This document shows, piece after piece, positions 1-7,946 of a DNA stretch of 64,000 nucleotides. Numbering within the stretch: position 1 is the first letter of the stretch; each line of letters begins with the position of its first letter. A program made the translations under genes and the position numbers. Below the pieces are notes generated by a model. That model was not told the origin of the DNA, did not search any database, and saw nothing but the letters and a program-made list of their open reading frames with translations. The stretch spans positions 4,154,001 to 4,218,000 of the forward strand of contig NZ_CP197246.1 of assembly GCF_052076145.1 (NCBI RefSeq). Reading direction: 5' to 3'. Source of the DNA: Kitasatospora sp052076145. GTDB lineage: Bacteria > Actinomycetota > Actinomycetes > Streptomycetales > Streptomycetaceae.

Positions 1-2
1 GA

Positions 3-314
3 TCACTTGACCTGGCTTCCCAGGGCGGAGAAGAACGCAACAACGCCATTGGCCGCACCCAGCAGCAGGGCCGCGCCGGCACTGACGAGCACGCCCTTCT
101 TGCCGTTGGCCTCGGCCTGGTGGCCGCCCGAGTGGTGGCCCCAGGCCCACACCCCGGCGCTCACGGCGAGCGCCCCGACCACGGCGATGATGCCGAACAG
201 ATTCAGCGAGCCCATCACCTGCTTGAGCACGGAGAGACCGGGCAGGCCGCCCTCGTTGGGCTGGATGCCCGGGTCGAAGGCGAGCTGGATGGCCTTGTCG
301 GCGAGGTAGGACAT
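3..314 (-). CDS. DUF6112-type small membrane protein of an integrative conjugative element
   Basis: A 103-residue protein. After a short soluble N-terminus (about residues 1-33) come two hydrophobic segments, roughly 36-55 and 70-95, split by a Gly/His-rich loop. The pattern resembles the DUF6112 family of actinobacterial conjugative elements, which are TrbC/VirB2-like in size and topology. I chose the ATG at 314 because GGAG lies 6-7 nt upstream; a longer reading to 434 overlaps the upstream gene and adds low-complexity sequence. The neighbouring NlpC/P60 hydrolase is its usual partner in streptomycete ICEs. A role in the transfer channel is inferred from family and context only. Confidence 0.6.
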   Translation of the reverse strand: MSYLADKAIQLAFDPGIQPNEGGLPGLSVLKQVMGSLNLFGIIAVVGALAVSAGVWAWGHHSGGHQAEANGKKGVLVSAGAALLLGAANGVVAFFSALGSQVK

Positions 315-394
315 GACGAACTCCAGGGGAATGCGGGCACGCAGAAGGTGCGCCGAAGAGAAAGAGGAGAGGGGGGAGGGGGGAGAAGCGCCGG

Positions 395-1564
395 TCAGAC
401 GATCCGGCGGGCCGCCAGAATCTGGGGCGACCACTCGGCCAGGGGCGAGACCTTGACCACGTCACCGGTCTTGGGGGCCTGCACTACGAGGCCGCCGCCG
501 ATGAACATCCCGACGTGCTCCGGCACGGCGGCCGTCCCGCGGGTGAACAGCAGATCGCCCGGCTTCAGCGCGCCGGCGGACACGGGTGAGCCCTCGGTGA
601 CCTGCGTGTAGGTCGTCCGGGTCAGGGCGACTCCGCCAGCCTTGTACGCCATCTGCATGAGCGAGGAGCAGTCGCAGCGGCCCATCGGGTCGGTGCCGTG
701 GGAGTCGCTGCAGGTGCCGCCCCACTGGTACGGCGTACCGAGTTGGCCGAGCGCCCAGCGGATCGCGGTCTGCACCTGGGGCGGTGCGTCGGCCGGGATC
801 GCGTACCCCTGGGGGAGGGTGCCGGGCGGGATCGTCCCGAAGTCGCTGCCATCACCACCGGCAGTCGAGCAACTGCCCCCGCTCGTTGGCGGGGTGATGG
901 TGCTCGGGCCAGTCGGCGTCGGGCTCGGGACCGGCACCGGTGACGCAGTCGAACCGGTGCCCGGGTTGGTCAGCAGCGGAGCGATGGCCTGCTGAAGCGC
1001 CTCCGCGAGTGGCTGCCACTTGGCGTAAGCGTCCGGGTAGCCGGACCGCTGGACCGCCTGCGCGGCCTGGGTGACGGTCATCGACTCCCAGCCGGATACC
1101 TGCTTGAGCCCCTCGTAGAACTTCGTCGAGGCGTACACCGGCTGCATGATCTGCTCGGCCGTGCCCCAGCCCTGCGAGGGCCGCTGCTGGAACAGCCCGA
1201 GCGAGTCGCGGTCGCCGTAGTTGATGTTGCGCAGCCCGCTCTCCTGGAGCGCGGTCGCCAGAGCGACGACCTGCCCTCGGACGGGGATGTGCATCGCGAC
1301 GCCGGTGGCCTGGATGACCTTGGCGTTGGGGACTTGCTCGTCCGGCTTCTCCAGCCCGGCGACGCCCGGAGCGCTGAGCGGGCTGGAGCCGTTCAGGATC
1401 GCCTGCACCTGCTGAGCGACGGCGGCGGTATCCACAGCCTGTGAATCGCCACCGGGGATGCAGGTGGCGGAGGCGCTACCGGCGGCGGCGACCACGATCG
1501 GCAGCGCCAGGACCAGCGGCCCGACCGCGACGAGGCTGACGAGAGTGCCAGCGGACTTCCTCAT
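395..1564 (-). CDS. Secreted bifunctional lytic-transglycosylase-like / NlpC-P60 (C40) peptidoglycan hydrolase
   Basis: A 389-residue exported protein. Residues 1-33 are a signal peptide (short basic start, hydrophobic core, Ala-rich cleavage region). Residues 85-200 look lysozyme/SLT-like (ALQESGL, then LGLFQQRPSQGWG). A Pro/Thr/Ser linker covers about 205-245. The C-terminal NlpC/P60 domain begins near 265 with the catalytic Cys in the DCSSL motif (C299) and the paired His at 350 (EHVGMF). Such proteins open peptidoglycan for conjugation machinery in actinobacterial ICEs. It lies 80 bp upstream of the DUF6112-type gene on the same strand, so the two probably share a transcript. Confidence 0.85.
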   Translation of the reverse strand: MRKSAGTLVSLVAVGPLVLALPIVVAAAGSASATCIPGGDSQAVDTAAVAQQVQAILNGSSPLSAPGVAGLEKPDEQVPNAKVIQATGVAMHIPVRGQVVALATALQESGLRNINYGDRDSLGLFQQRPSQGWGTAEQIMQPVYASTKFYEGLKQVSGWESMTVTQAAQAVQRSGYPDAYAKWQPLAEALQQAIAPLLTNPGTGSTASPVPVPSPTPTGPSTITPPTSGGSCSTAGGDGSDFGTIPPGTLPQGYAIPADAPPQVQTAIRWALGQLGTPYQWGGTCSDSHGTDPMGRCDCSSLMQMAYKAGGVALTRTTYTQVTEGSPVSAGALKPGDLLFTRGTAAVPEHVGMFIGGGLVVQAPKTGDVVKVSPLAEWSPQILAARRIV

Positions 1565-2137
1565 CGTCGCCGCCGCTCGGCGACGCGGACAGCCCGGACG
1601 AGCGGGTCGGGCGGATCAAGGCACGGCTGTGCCAGGGCATGCTGCATCGCAGCGGCTCCTCGGAGTTCGTAGGAGACGCGGTGCCGGCCTCTCGTGCGAA
1701 GAAGTCGCCGGCACCGCGCCGGTGGTGAATCCGCCACTCAGGACGGGCCCGGGTCAAGGGAGTTGGTAGCTCCCGGACGCCGGTCTTGGGTCATGCGCGG
1801 CAGCCAGCCGCGCTCGTAATCTCAGCCGGAACACGAGGTCTCCTGGAAGAACGAGGAAGGGAGTGGGCGCAGATCCGCCGATGCCCCGTTGGACGGGACA
1901 ACACGGATCAACACAGGCCACCCCGGGCCGAGTTGGCCTCCTGCCCGGTTGGCATGCCGAGACAGTAGACGCGAAGTCCGGCCGCACCAAACGGCCCCTC
2001 CACCAGGCCCGACGGCGTCCGCGCCGCCGTTAGGTCGGGCCGGAATTCGCGGCTACCGTCCCGGACATCCCCGCTCCCGGCGGCTGCCGCCGGGCGCTGC
2101 CGGGAGCGGGTCCACCCCTGCCCTGAGAGAGGCCCCC
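1565..2137. other. 573-bp gap between divergent ICE genes, no supported gene
   Basis: This stretch separates the minus-strand wall hydrolase from the plus-strand methyltransferase, so it should hold both promoters. Short open frames exist on both strands (for example 1754-1990 minus and 1786-1968 plus), but none has a convincing ribosome binding site, recognisable motif or coding-like composition. I see no RNA gene or repeat. Confidence 0.4.
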
Positions 2138-2887
2138 ATGAGCAACTTCACCCTCCACCGAGGCGACGCCCTCACCGTCCTCAAGGCCCTGCCTGACGAG
2201 TCCGTAAACGCGGTCATCACCGACCCCCCGTACAACAGCGGCGGACGCACCAGCTCCGAGCGCACCAGCCGCGACGCCCGCGCCAAGTACGTGACGTCCA
2301 ACTCCGCGCACGACCTGAAGACCTTTCCGGGCGAGAACCGCGACCAGCGCTCCTACCGCTCCTGGCTCACCGAGCTGCTGACCGAGGCGTACCGGGCGAG
2401 CACCGAGCACTCCGTCGCGATGGTCTTCAGCGATTGGAGGCAGGAGCCGACGACCAGCGACGCGCTGCAGATGGCCGGCTGGACGTGGCAGGGCACCATC
2501 CCGTGGATCAAGCCCGCGAGCCGACCGCGCAAGGGCGGCTTCAAGCAGAGCGCGGAGTTCATCAGCTGGGGCGTCAAGGGCACCCTCGACAACAGCCGGG
2601 CGATCTACCTGCCCGGCCACTTCATCGCGAGCCAGCCCCGCAAGGACCGCGTCCACATCACCCAGAAGCCGCTGGAGATCATGCAGCAGCTCGTCCAGAT
2701 CTGCCCCGAGGACGGTGTCGTCCTCGACCCCTTCACCGGCAGCGGCTCGACCGGCGTCGCCGCCCTGCGCGAAGGCCGGCGCTTCGTCGGAGCCGAACTC
2801 TCGCCGCACTACGCCGAGATCGCCGAGCAGCGGCTGCGAGCGGCGCTGACCCAGGACGACTTCGTCCTCGCGGGTCCGGAGGCATGA
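2138..2887 (+). CDS. Beta-class DNA methyltransferase (N6-adenine/N4-cytosine type)
   Basis: A 249-residue enzyme with the two signature motifs in beta-class order: catalytic DPPY at 29-32 (followed by NSGG) and the S-adenosylmethionine-binding FTGSGSTG at 199-206 near the C-terminus. It should methylate an exocyclic amino group in DNA. The start is the ATG at 2138 with a GAGAGAGG-like ribosome site just upstream; the open frame extends to 1889 but that part is Pro/Arg/Gly-rich and unlike the family. It is convergent with a nuclease-fold DUF5655 protein across a perfect hairpin. On an ICE it may guard against host restriction or form part of a defence pair; target sequence unknown. Confidence 0.85.
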   Translation: MSNFTLHRGDALTVLKALPDESVNAVITDPPYNSGGRTSSERTSRDARAKYVTSNSAHDLKTFPGENRDQRSYRSWLTELLTEAYRASTEHSVAMVFSDWRQEPTTSDALQMAGWTWQGTIPWIKPASRPRKGGFKQSAEFISWGVKGTLDNSRAIYLPGHFIASQPRKDRVHITQKPLEIMQQLVQICPEDGVVLDPFTGSGSTGVAALREGRRFVGAELSPHYAEIAEQRLRAALTQDDFVLAGPEA

Positions 2888-2933
2888 CGGTGAGAACCCC
2901 GGACAGCCGGTACTGCAAGGGCGGCAGACGTCA

Positions 2934-2968
2934 AAGGGCGGCGGGAGCATGATGCTCCCGCCGCCCTT
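2934..2968. terminator. Bidirectional hairpin between methyltransferase and DUF5655 gene
   Basis: Perfect 17-bp inverted repeat (2934-2950 with 2952-2968) around a single central base, starting AAGGGCGGCGGGAGC. It sits between the stop codons of two convergent genes, ten bases from the minus-strand stop at 2978, so it probably terminates both. Confidence 0.8.
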
Positions 2969-2977
2969 CTGCTTTCG

Positions 2978-3913
2978 TCAGGCCGCCTGGACCGCCCGCT
3001 GGATGAGCGGCACCGCCTTCTCCAGGTCCGGTGCCGAGGCGACCCGCACCTCCAGGTCGCCGGTCCCCAGGTGACCGATCCCGCGCATGTCGCGCGTGAA
3101 CCCCTCCTCCAGCTCCACCATGTCCGGGTCCAGCCGCAGGTACAGCAGGATCGCCCGGTGCGAAGGCGACGGCCGGAAGATCACGCTCGCCACGTTCTGC
3201 AGGCGGCGGTAGGCGATGTAGTGCCGCAGCGGGACGACCTCCACCTCGCCTGATGCGGTGAGCACCTCATCCAGCTCCCCGTACAGGTCCCGGAGGCACT
3301 CCGGGACGTCGCCGAAGGCCAACGACTCCTCTGCCTCGACCGCAGTCGACGGCGCCACGCCCGCGTTCGACCGGCGGACAGTCGCCTGGCCGACGGCCCC
3401 TGAGATCGGCTCGACGCGCTGAAGGCTCAGTAGCCCGCCGTCGAAGACCCGGTAGCGCACCAACTCGATCGGCCAGTACCGGCCAAGGTCGCCGACCGCC
3501 ACCCGGTCGTGATGCGAATACCCGGCCGCGATGCACAGCGCCCGCGGAGCACGCCAGTCGACGGACTCCGCCACCTCGGCGCCCAGCTTCGCTCTGACGA
3601 GCGCCTCGAACTCGTGACGGCTGCTCTTCAACCAGGTCAGGTACGACACAGCCTGAGAGACGACCCCGCTGTCGTTGCCCTTCTTGAACTCGACCACGAC
3701 GGGCACGTTGTTCTCGTCCAGGCCCAGCGAGTCAACCCGCCCCCGGTGCCACGGCCCGGTCGAGTACTCCGTCGCCAGGAACCGGATGCCGAGCATCCGC
3801 TCCATCCCGGCCTCCACCCGGCGCTGCAGCTCCACCTCCAGCGCCACCGTCGAGCCCTGCAGCTCCACATCCTGGCCGTCCGCCCCGAGCCGAAACACCT
3901 TGAGATCGCTCAC
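2978..3913 (-). CDS. PD-(D/E)XK nuclease-fold protein with C-terminal DUF5655 domain
   Basis: A 311-residue protein. The N-terminal half (about 1-150) resembles NucS-like nuclease domains: RVDSLGLDENN followed by VVVEFKKG gives the Asp...Glu-x-Lys pattern of PD-(D/E)XK enzymes, then a SYLTWL helix. The C-terminal third (about 215-311) fits DUF5655, a domain often attached to such nucleases. I start it at GTG 3913, preceded by GAAGGGGG; upstream sequence in frame is Arg/Pro-rich and does not look coding. Its position opposite a DNA methyltransferase on a mobile element makes a role in DNA defence or modification plausible, but no activity can be assigned. Confidence 0.7.
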   Translation of the reverse strand: MSDLKVFRLGADGQDVELQGSTVALEVELQRRVEAGMERMLGIRFLATEYSTGPWHRGRVDSLGLDENNVPVVVEFKKGNDSGVVSQAVSYLTWLKSSRHEFEALVRAKLGAEVAESVDWRAPRALCIAAGYSHHDRVAVGDLGRYWPIELVRYRVFDGGLLSLQRVEPISGAVGQATVRRSNAGVAPSTAVEAEESLAFGDVPECLRDLYGELDEVLTASGEVEVVPLRHYIAYRRLQNVASVIFRPSPSHRAILLYLRLDPDMVELEEGFTRDMRGIGHLGTGDLEVRVASAPDLEKAVPLIQRAVQAA

Positions 3914-4026
3914 CCAGCCCCCTTCGCACGATCGTACGAAGAGACCAATCAAAAACGACACTCCCGTATTCCGCTTCGCGCTATGGTTCGAGCAAGAAAG
4001 ATCAACTCGCAAGGGGGGAAACAGCG

Positions 4027-4338
4027 GTGGGTGTAACGAACAGCATCTCTGGCAGCGCCAGGTTCTCGGGGATGGTGATCCAGGCCGGCAACCTGCCCAA
4101 CCTGGTGATCGACAACGACGTAGTCGCTGGCGTGGCGACGGGCGCCGTCGACCATCCGGAGGGCGGTCCGCTGGCCCTGGCCGAGAGCGTGAAGGAAGCA
4201 CTCGACACCGACGGAGCGCCGGTGGCCATCACCCGAGGGGAGTACGAGGCGATCGAGATCCTCCTTGGTCAGCTTGCCAACGCCGAGGGCTACCACTCGG
4301 CTGCCCAGCTGCTGGCCGGTCGTCTGCACGGACGCTGA
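4027..4338 (+). CDS. Small protein of unknown function at the end of the integrated element
   Basis: A 103-residue soluble protein I do not recognise. GTG start at 4027 with an AAGGGGGG ribosome site about 8 nt upstream. The N-terminus (SISGSARFSGMVIQAGN) looks like a short beta-rich segment; residues 55-103 look helical. No signal peptide, membrane segment or catalytic motif is visible. It is transcribed divergently from the DUF5655 gene, with a 113-bp promoter gap, and is the last gene before the tRNA-derived attachment site. It may be element-specific or a host gene; function unknown. Confidence 0.55.
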   Translation: MGVTNSISGSARFSGMVIQAGNLPNLVIDNDVVAGVATGAVDHPEGGPLALAESVKEALDTDGAPVAITRGEYEAIEILLGQLANAEGYHSAAQLLAGRLHGR

Positions 4339-4592
4339 TGGCTCTGGCGGGGTGGCGGCCTGCGGGTCGCCGCCCCGGCATGGGGGACTCGGCGTCCGTT
4401 GTGGAGTACCGACATGCCGCGCGTTGGCCGAATCAGTGGCCGCAGTGTGGCCATGTGCGGCCGGTGTGCGGCCGGACGCCTTTGGACGAGGTAACACGGG
4501 GTGTCATGACAGAACCCTCTGCACATGCTCTGATCAGGCGAAACGGCACCACGGAGCACGAGGCGGAACCAGCCGCCACGATCGCTGATGGT

Positions 4593-4635
4593 CTCGTAAT
4601 GCGTAGGTCTCGGGTTCGAATCCCGAAGGCGGCTC
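4593..4635 (+). other. 3' half of tRNA-Thr(CGT): probable ICE attachment site (att)
   Basis: The segment starts in an anticodon loop (CTCGTAA, anticodon CGT, Thr), continues with the 3' anticodon strand TGCGT, variable region, a perfect T-arm (TCGGG, TTCGAAT, CCCGA) and the acceptor strand GGCGGCT. The 5' half is missing: the bases before the loop (ATGGT) cannot pair with TGCGT and there is no D-arm. Elements that integrate into the 3' end of a tRNA leave exactly this remnant at their far boundary. The conjugation-type genes on its left support this. A short AGCCGCC at 4571-4577 could pair with the acceptor strand, but only 10 nt would remain for a D-arm, so a functional tRNA is not possible. 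Confidence 0.75.
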
Positions 4636-4640
4636 TGTAG

Positions 4641-4677
4641 AAGCCCCAGGACTCACTCGCCGTGACCTGGGGCTTTT
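4641..4677 (+). terminator. Rho-independent-type terminator after the tRNA fragment
   Basis: A 10-bp stem (AAGCCCCAGG with CCTGGGGCTT), 15-nt loop and a TTTT run. It is probably the native terminator of the tRNA-Thr gene, carried along with the 3' fragment, and insulates the element from the glycosyltransferase gene. Confidence 0.7.
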
Positions 4678-5023
4678 GCTGTTCCCTGAGACATCCATGG
4701 CCGGTCCGTGTCACTGACACGGGCCGGCTCTGTCATGTCCGGGGTGCAGCGCGGGGGCAGGGGCGCCTGGGGCAGGTGTGGCGCCTGTCACTTCGGGGTG
4801 GTGGGGGTGGCGGCTGCGGGGGTGTGGGGCCGTCGGGATGCCTGAATTGTTGCGCTTTGCCGGGGGGGAATATCCGGGAGTGCGAGTGCGCCTGCGTCGG
4901 GTCTTCGAATGGGGCGGATCCCCCCTCAGAGTTCGACTATTCGTGCGGTACGGTCTCCGTGTTCACGGGAATGGCACAAGGTGCGAGTTCTGTAAATGTT
5001 CACCTAAACGGGGGGAGAAGGTC

Positions 5024-6208
5024 TTGTCCGGTACAACTGCGCGTCGTGCACATGCTGTGGCGTCGGATGCACCACGCAATCGGCATCGCAGGGGCCGTAT
5101 AGCCCTCGACGAAGTGGGCAGTTCGGTCCTTTATGACACCGTTGCCCTCGTCCCGGCACGTAATGAGGAGGTCGGGGTGTTCACGGCCCTCGGCTCGCTG
5201 GCCGGGCAGAGCCGTCCGCCGGACCTCATCATCGTCGTGGTGAACAACTCGACCGACCGCACCCAGATGTTCGCGCAGCAGTTCGCGGATGACCCGAGCT
5301 CGCCGCCGACCGTCGTGCTGAACCTGGACAACAACCCGCACAAGAAGGCCGGTGCGCTGAACTACGGCATCCGCTGGCTGAGAGAGGCCGTCGACGGACG
5401 GCTGACCGAGAGCGTGCGGCATGTCCTCGTCATGGATGCCGACACCGAGCTGCATTCGAAGTTCATCGAGCGGGCCCGCAACGTCATCTCCTCCGACCCC
5501 GAGCTCGGCGGCGTCAGCGCGGCCTGCCTCGGCCGGACCGACCTGTGGCAGAATCCTTGGCAGCGCTACCTCCTCGGCATGCAGATCATCGAGTACGGCC
5601 GGGCCGCGAACTCGCGCTACCGCACCGATGTCCACACCATGTCGGGGGCCGGCTCCTTCTACCGGGGCGAGGCCCTGCAGAGCGTGCTCGACTGGCGCGG
5701 CGAGGTCTTCTGGGAGGACCACCGGAATCTGGTGGAGGACTACGAGACCACGCTGACGCTCAAGGAGTCCGGCTGGAAGGTGACCGCGAACCAGCTCTGC
5801 ATCGCGTACACCGACCTGATGCCGACGCTGCGTGAACTCATCCAGCAGCGCGAGCGGTGGGGCCGGGGCACGGTGGACACCCTGCGCAGCCGGGGCTGGA
5901 CGAAATTCACCTGGCATTCCATAGCGAGCATGATCATGGGGCTCGTCGGGGCCGTCTACATTCTCGGCTGGGGTACCACGCAGCTCGTCAAGGCGGCGGC
6001 GTCCGGGTTCGTCCAGTCGCCGATATTCCTGGCCCTCTTCGTATTCTGGATTGTTTATCCGGCTCTGCGAGTACGCAATCTCGGCTGGAAAGCAATGCTC
6101 GTCGAGGCCCTGCTGATCCCCGAGCTGGTGTACGCCGTGGTGCGCACGTACTGGCTGGTGCTGTCCGTGGTGAAGTCCTACGTGACACGCGTCTCCGCCT
6201 GGAAATGA
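5024..6208 (+). CDS. Family 2 glycosyltransferase (processive polysaccharide synthase type)
   Basis: A 394-residue membrane glycosyltransferase. The GT-A domain starts with VALVPARNEE, followed by VVVNNSTD, the metal-binding VMDADTE (DxD) motif, and QQRERWGRGT, which matches the Q/RxxRW acceptor/translocation motif of cellulose- and hyaluronan-synthase-like enzymes. Three hydrophobic segments follow (about residues 300-385). TTG at 5024 is taken as start because GGGGAGAAGG lies just upstream; GTG 5057 is an alternative. It probably polymerises a sugar from a nucleotide-sugar donor. The next gene starts 13 bp later and carries carbohydrate-binding and glucanase-like domains, which suggests an exopolysaccharide function. 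Confidence 0.8.
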   Translation: MSGTTARRAHAVASDAPRNRHRRGRIALDEVGSSVLYDTVALVPARNEEVGVFTALGSLAGQSRPPDLIIVVVNNSTDRTQMFAQQFADDPSSPPTVVLNLDNNPHKKAGALNYGIRWLREAVDGRLTESVRHVLVMDADTELHSKFIERARNVISSDPELGGVSAACLGRTDLWQNPWQRYLLGMQIIEYGRAANSRYRTDVHTMSGAGSFYRGEALQSVLDWRGEVFWEDHRNLVEDYETTLTLKESGWKVTANQLCIAYTDLMPTLRELIQQRERWGRGTVDTLRSRGWTKFTWHSIASMIMGLVGAVYILGWGTTQLVKAAASGFVQSPIFLALFVFWIVYPALRVRNLGWKAMLVEALLIPELVYAVVRTYWLVLSVVKSYVTRVSAWK

Positions 6209-6221
6209 ATCGAGAAGAGCA

Positions 6222-7904
6222 ATGAATTCTCTGAAGGGTGCGGGGGTCTGCGTCGTCATCGCGGGCATCGCCTTCGCGCTGACCAGAGTGACGGACGTGT
6301 CCCGGCTGATGTTCGCCCTCAGCGCCGGGATCGTCGTCCTGTCGTTGGCGACCTACGCGGCCTCCGTCAGGCGGCGCCGGCGTGACGGCCGGATAGCCGG
6401 CGGCCCCGGTGGCGGCCGGGTCCGGCTCTCGGCCAACGGGATTCCCGAGGGGATCTCCGTCGACCCGCCCCGCCGCCGCGGGTGGACGCAGCTGAAGCTG
6501 GTGCTGCTGGTGACCGTGCTGGTGGGCGGCGCGACCGCGCTCTACCCGATGTGGCGTTCCGGGCAGCCCGCGGACGGCGAGCTCACCGTCCGGTACAGGA
6601 CGGACGGCGCGGCCACGGCGACGGCGGCCAAGCCGTGGCTGGAGGTCGTCAACAACTCCAGCAGCGCGGTGCCGTTGAGTGAGGTGACGCTCCGGTACTA
6701 CTTCACCGCGACGGACGTCTCCGGGTACGCGTTCAACTGCGTCCAGGCACACTTCGGCTGCTCGAACGTCTCCGGCAGCATCGGCGCGCTGACCGCGCCG
6801 GGCTCGGCCGGAGGCCGGTACCTCCAGATCAGCTTCGGCCCGGGGGCCGGCAGCCTGGCGCCCGGTGCGAGCACCGAGGGCATCGAGCTGCAGCTCTTCC
6901 GCCCCGACCACAAGCAGCTGGACCAGGCCGCCGACCGGTCGTTCAACGCCGAGTCGACCGCCTTCGCGCCGTCGAAGCTGGTGACGGCGTACCTCCGGGG
7001 CGTGCTGGTCTGGGGCGACGAGCCGACCGGTGCCGGTGCCGGTGCCGGTGCCGGTGCCGTCGCGGCGGCCCAGGGCTCGACCGCTCCCACGGCGGCGCCG
7101 TCGGCGGCCGCGCTGCCGGCCGGCGTGGTGTTCGACAACTTCCACTACAGCGGCTTCGACGACCCCGCGCTCACGGCCCACGGCTGGCAGGCCCGCACCG
7201 ATCAGGGCGGCCCGGGGATCAAGGACACCTGGCAGCCCTCGGACGTCAGCTTCCCGTCCGAGGCCTCCGCGCAGGGCGGTCAGGTGCTCCAGTTGAAGGC
7301 CAGCACCGACGGGACGAAGGCGGGCACCCGGCAGTCCGAGCTGCTGAGCACCGACACCAACATCTTCAAGGGGACCTTCGCCGCCCGGATCTTCCTGAGC
7401 GACAAGCCCACCACCGGCCGCAACGGCGACCACCTCAATGAGTCGTTCTTCGCGATCTCCTCCGGGGACACCTCGCAGCACTACAGCGAACTCGACTACG
7501 AGTACATGCCGAACGGCGGCTGGGGCGTGAAGGACCCCGACCTCGACACCACCAGCTGGTACAGCGCCAAGCCCCCGGACCGGGTCACCCACGCGCTGCG
7601 GACCCACCTCGGCGGCTGGCACACCTTCATGGTCACGTCCATGAACGGGGTGTCCACGTACTCGATGGACGGCAAGGAGCTGTTCAGCAGCAACGGCAAG
7701 TACTTCCCCCGGGAGGCCATGGGCGCCCACTTCAGCGCCTGGTTCGTCGACCTGCCCTTCACCGGTCCGCGCAGCTGGGACATGCGGGTCAACTGGTTCT
7801 ACTACAAGGCCGACCAGGCCGTCTCCCAGGCCGACGTGCAGAAGGCGGTGGACGGCTTCTACGCCACCGGCACCAACTACGTGAACACGGTGCCGAAGCA
7901 CTGA
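6222..7904 (+). CDS. Membrane-anchored protein with CBM-like and GH16-like (laminarinase-fold) domains
   Basis: A 560-residue protein. Residues 5-50 hold two hydrophobic helices and about 85-105 a third. Residues 120-265 look like a cellulose-binding beta-sandwich (CBM3-like: LEVVNNSSSAVPLSEVTLRYYF). A Gly-Ala linker at about 269-278 is encoded by a hexanucleotide repeat. Residues 305-545 resemble a concanavalin-A-fold glucanase; ELDYEYMP at about 426 is close to the GH16 ExDxE catalytic pattern. It is translated 13 bp after the glycosyltransferase, so the pair probably makes and processes or anchors an extracellular glucan. The polymer is unknown, and the GH16-like part may bind rather than cut. 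Confidence 0.7.
   Translation: MNSLKGAGVCVVIAGIAFALTRVTDVSRLMFALSAGIVVLSLATYAASVRRRRRDGRIAGGPGGGRVRLSANGIPEGISVDPPRRRGWTQLKLVLLVTVLVGGATALYPMWRSGQPADGELTVRYRTDGAATATAAKPWLEVVNNSSSAVPLSEVTLRYYFTATDVSGYAFNCVQAHFGCSNVSGSIGALTAPGSAGGRYLQISFGPGAGSLAPGASTEGIELQLFRPDHKQLDQAADRSFNAESTAFAPSKLVTAYLRGVLVWGDEPTGAGAGAGAGAVAAAQGSTAPTAAPSAAALPAGVVFDNFHYSGFDDPALTAHGWQARTDQGGPGIKDTWQPSDVSFPSEASAQGGQVLQLKASTDGTKAGTRQSELLSTDTNIFKGTFAARIFLSDKPTTGRNGDHLNESFFAISSGDTSQHYSELDYEYMPNGGWGVKDPDLDTTSWYSAKPPDRVTHALRTHLGGWHTFMVTSMNGVSTYSMDGKELFSSNGKYFPREAMGAHFSAWFVDLPFTGPRSWDMRVNWFYYKADQAVSQADVQKAVDGFYATGTNYVNTVPKH
7027..7056 (+). repeat. Hexanucleotide microsatellite (CCGGTG x5) inside the CBM/GH16-like gene
   Basis: Five perfect tandem copies of CCGGTG encode an alternating Gly-Ala linker between the carbohydrate-binding and glucanase-like domains. 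The six-base unit keeps the frame, so slippage would change linker length only. Confidence 0.9.
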
Positions 7905-7909
7905 CGCGG

Positions 7910-7939
7910 CCCGGCGGCCGGGGAGAGTCGACCGCCGGG
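7910..7939. terminator. Short hairpin between convergent genes
   Basis: 8-bp inverted repeat (CCCGGCGG at 7910-7917, CCGCCGGG at 7932-7939) in the 42-bp gap between the CBM/GH16-like gene and the NarL-type regulator. Probable weak bidirectional terminator. Confidence 0.4.
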
Positions 7940-7946
7940 TCTTCGG

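Larger units (their letters stand above)
4339..5023. other. Gene-free junction between integrated element and chromosome
   Basis: 685 bp without a supported gene. It contains the tRNA-Thr 3' fragment (4593-4635), a hairpin terminator (4641-4677) and the leader of the glycosyltransferase gene, which ends in a strong purine-rich ribosome site at 5011-5020. Possible reading frames here are GC-rich shadows without ribosome sites. Confidence 0.5.

Noticed and set aside
1754..1990. Short minus-strand frame of 78 codons in the ICE gap
   Set aside because: No ribosome site, Pro/Arg-rich content and no motif; more likely promoter DNA.
1889..2137. N-terminal extension of the DNA methyltransferase
   Set aside because: The extra 83 residues are Pro/Gly/Arg-rich, and the ATG at 2138 has the better ribosome site and matches the family start.
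4571..4635. Possible complete small tRNA, since AGCCGCC at 4571 pairs with GGCGGCT at 4628
   Set aside because: Only 10 nt remain for the D-arm and the 5' anticodon strand does not pair, so it cannot fold as a functional tRNA. The pairing is probably chance in GC-rich sequence.
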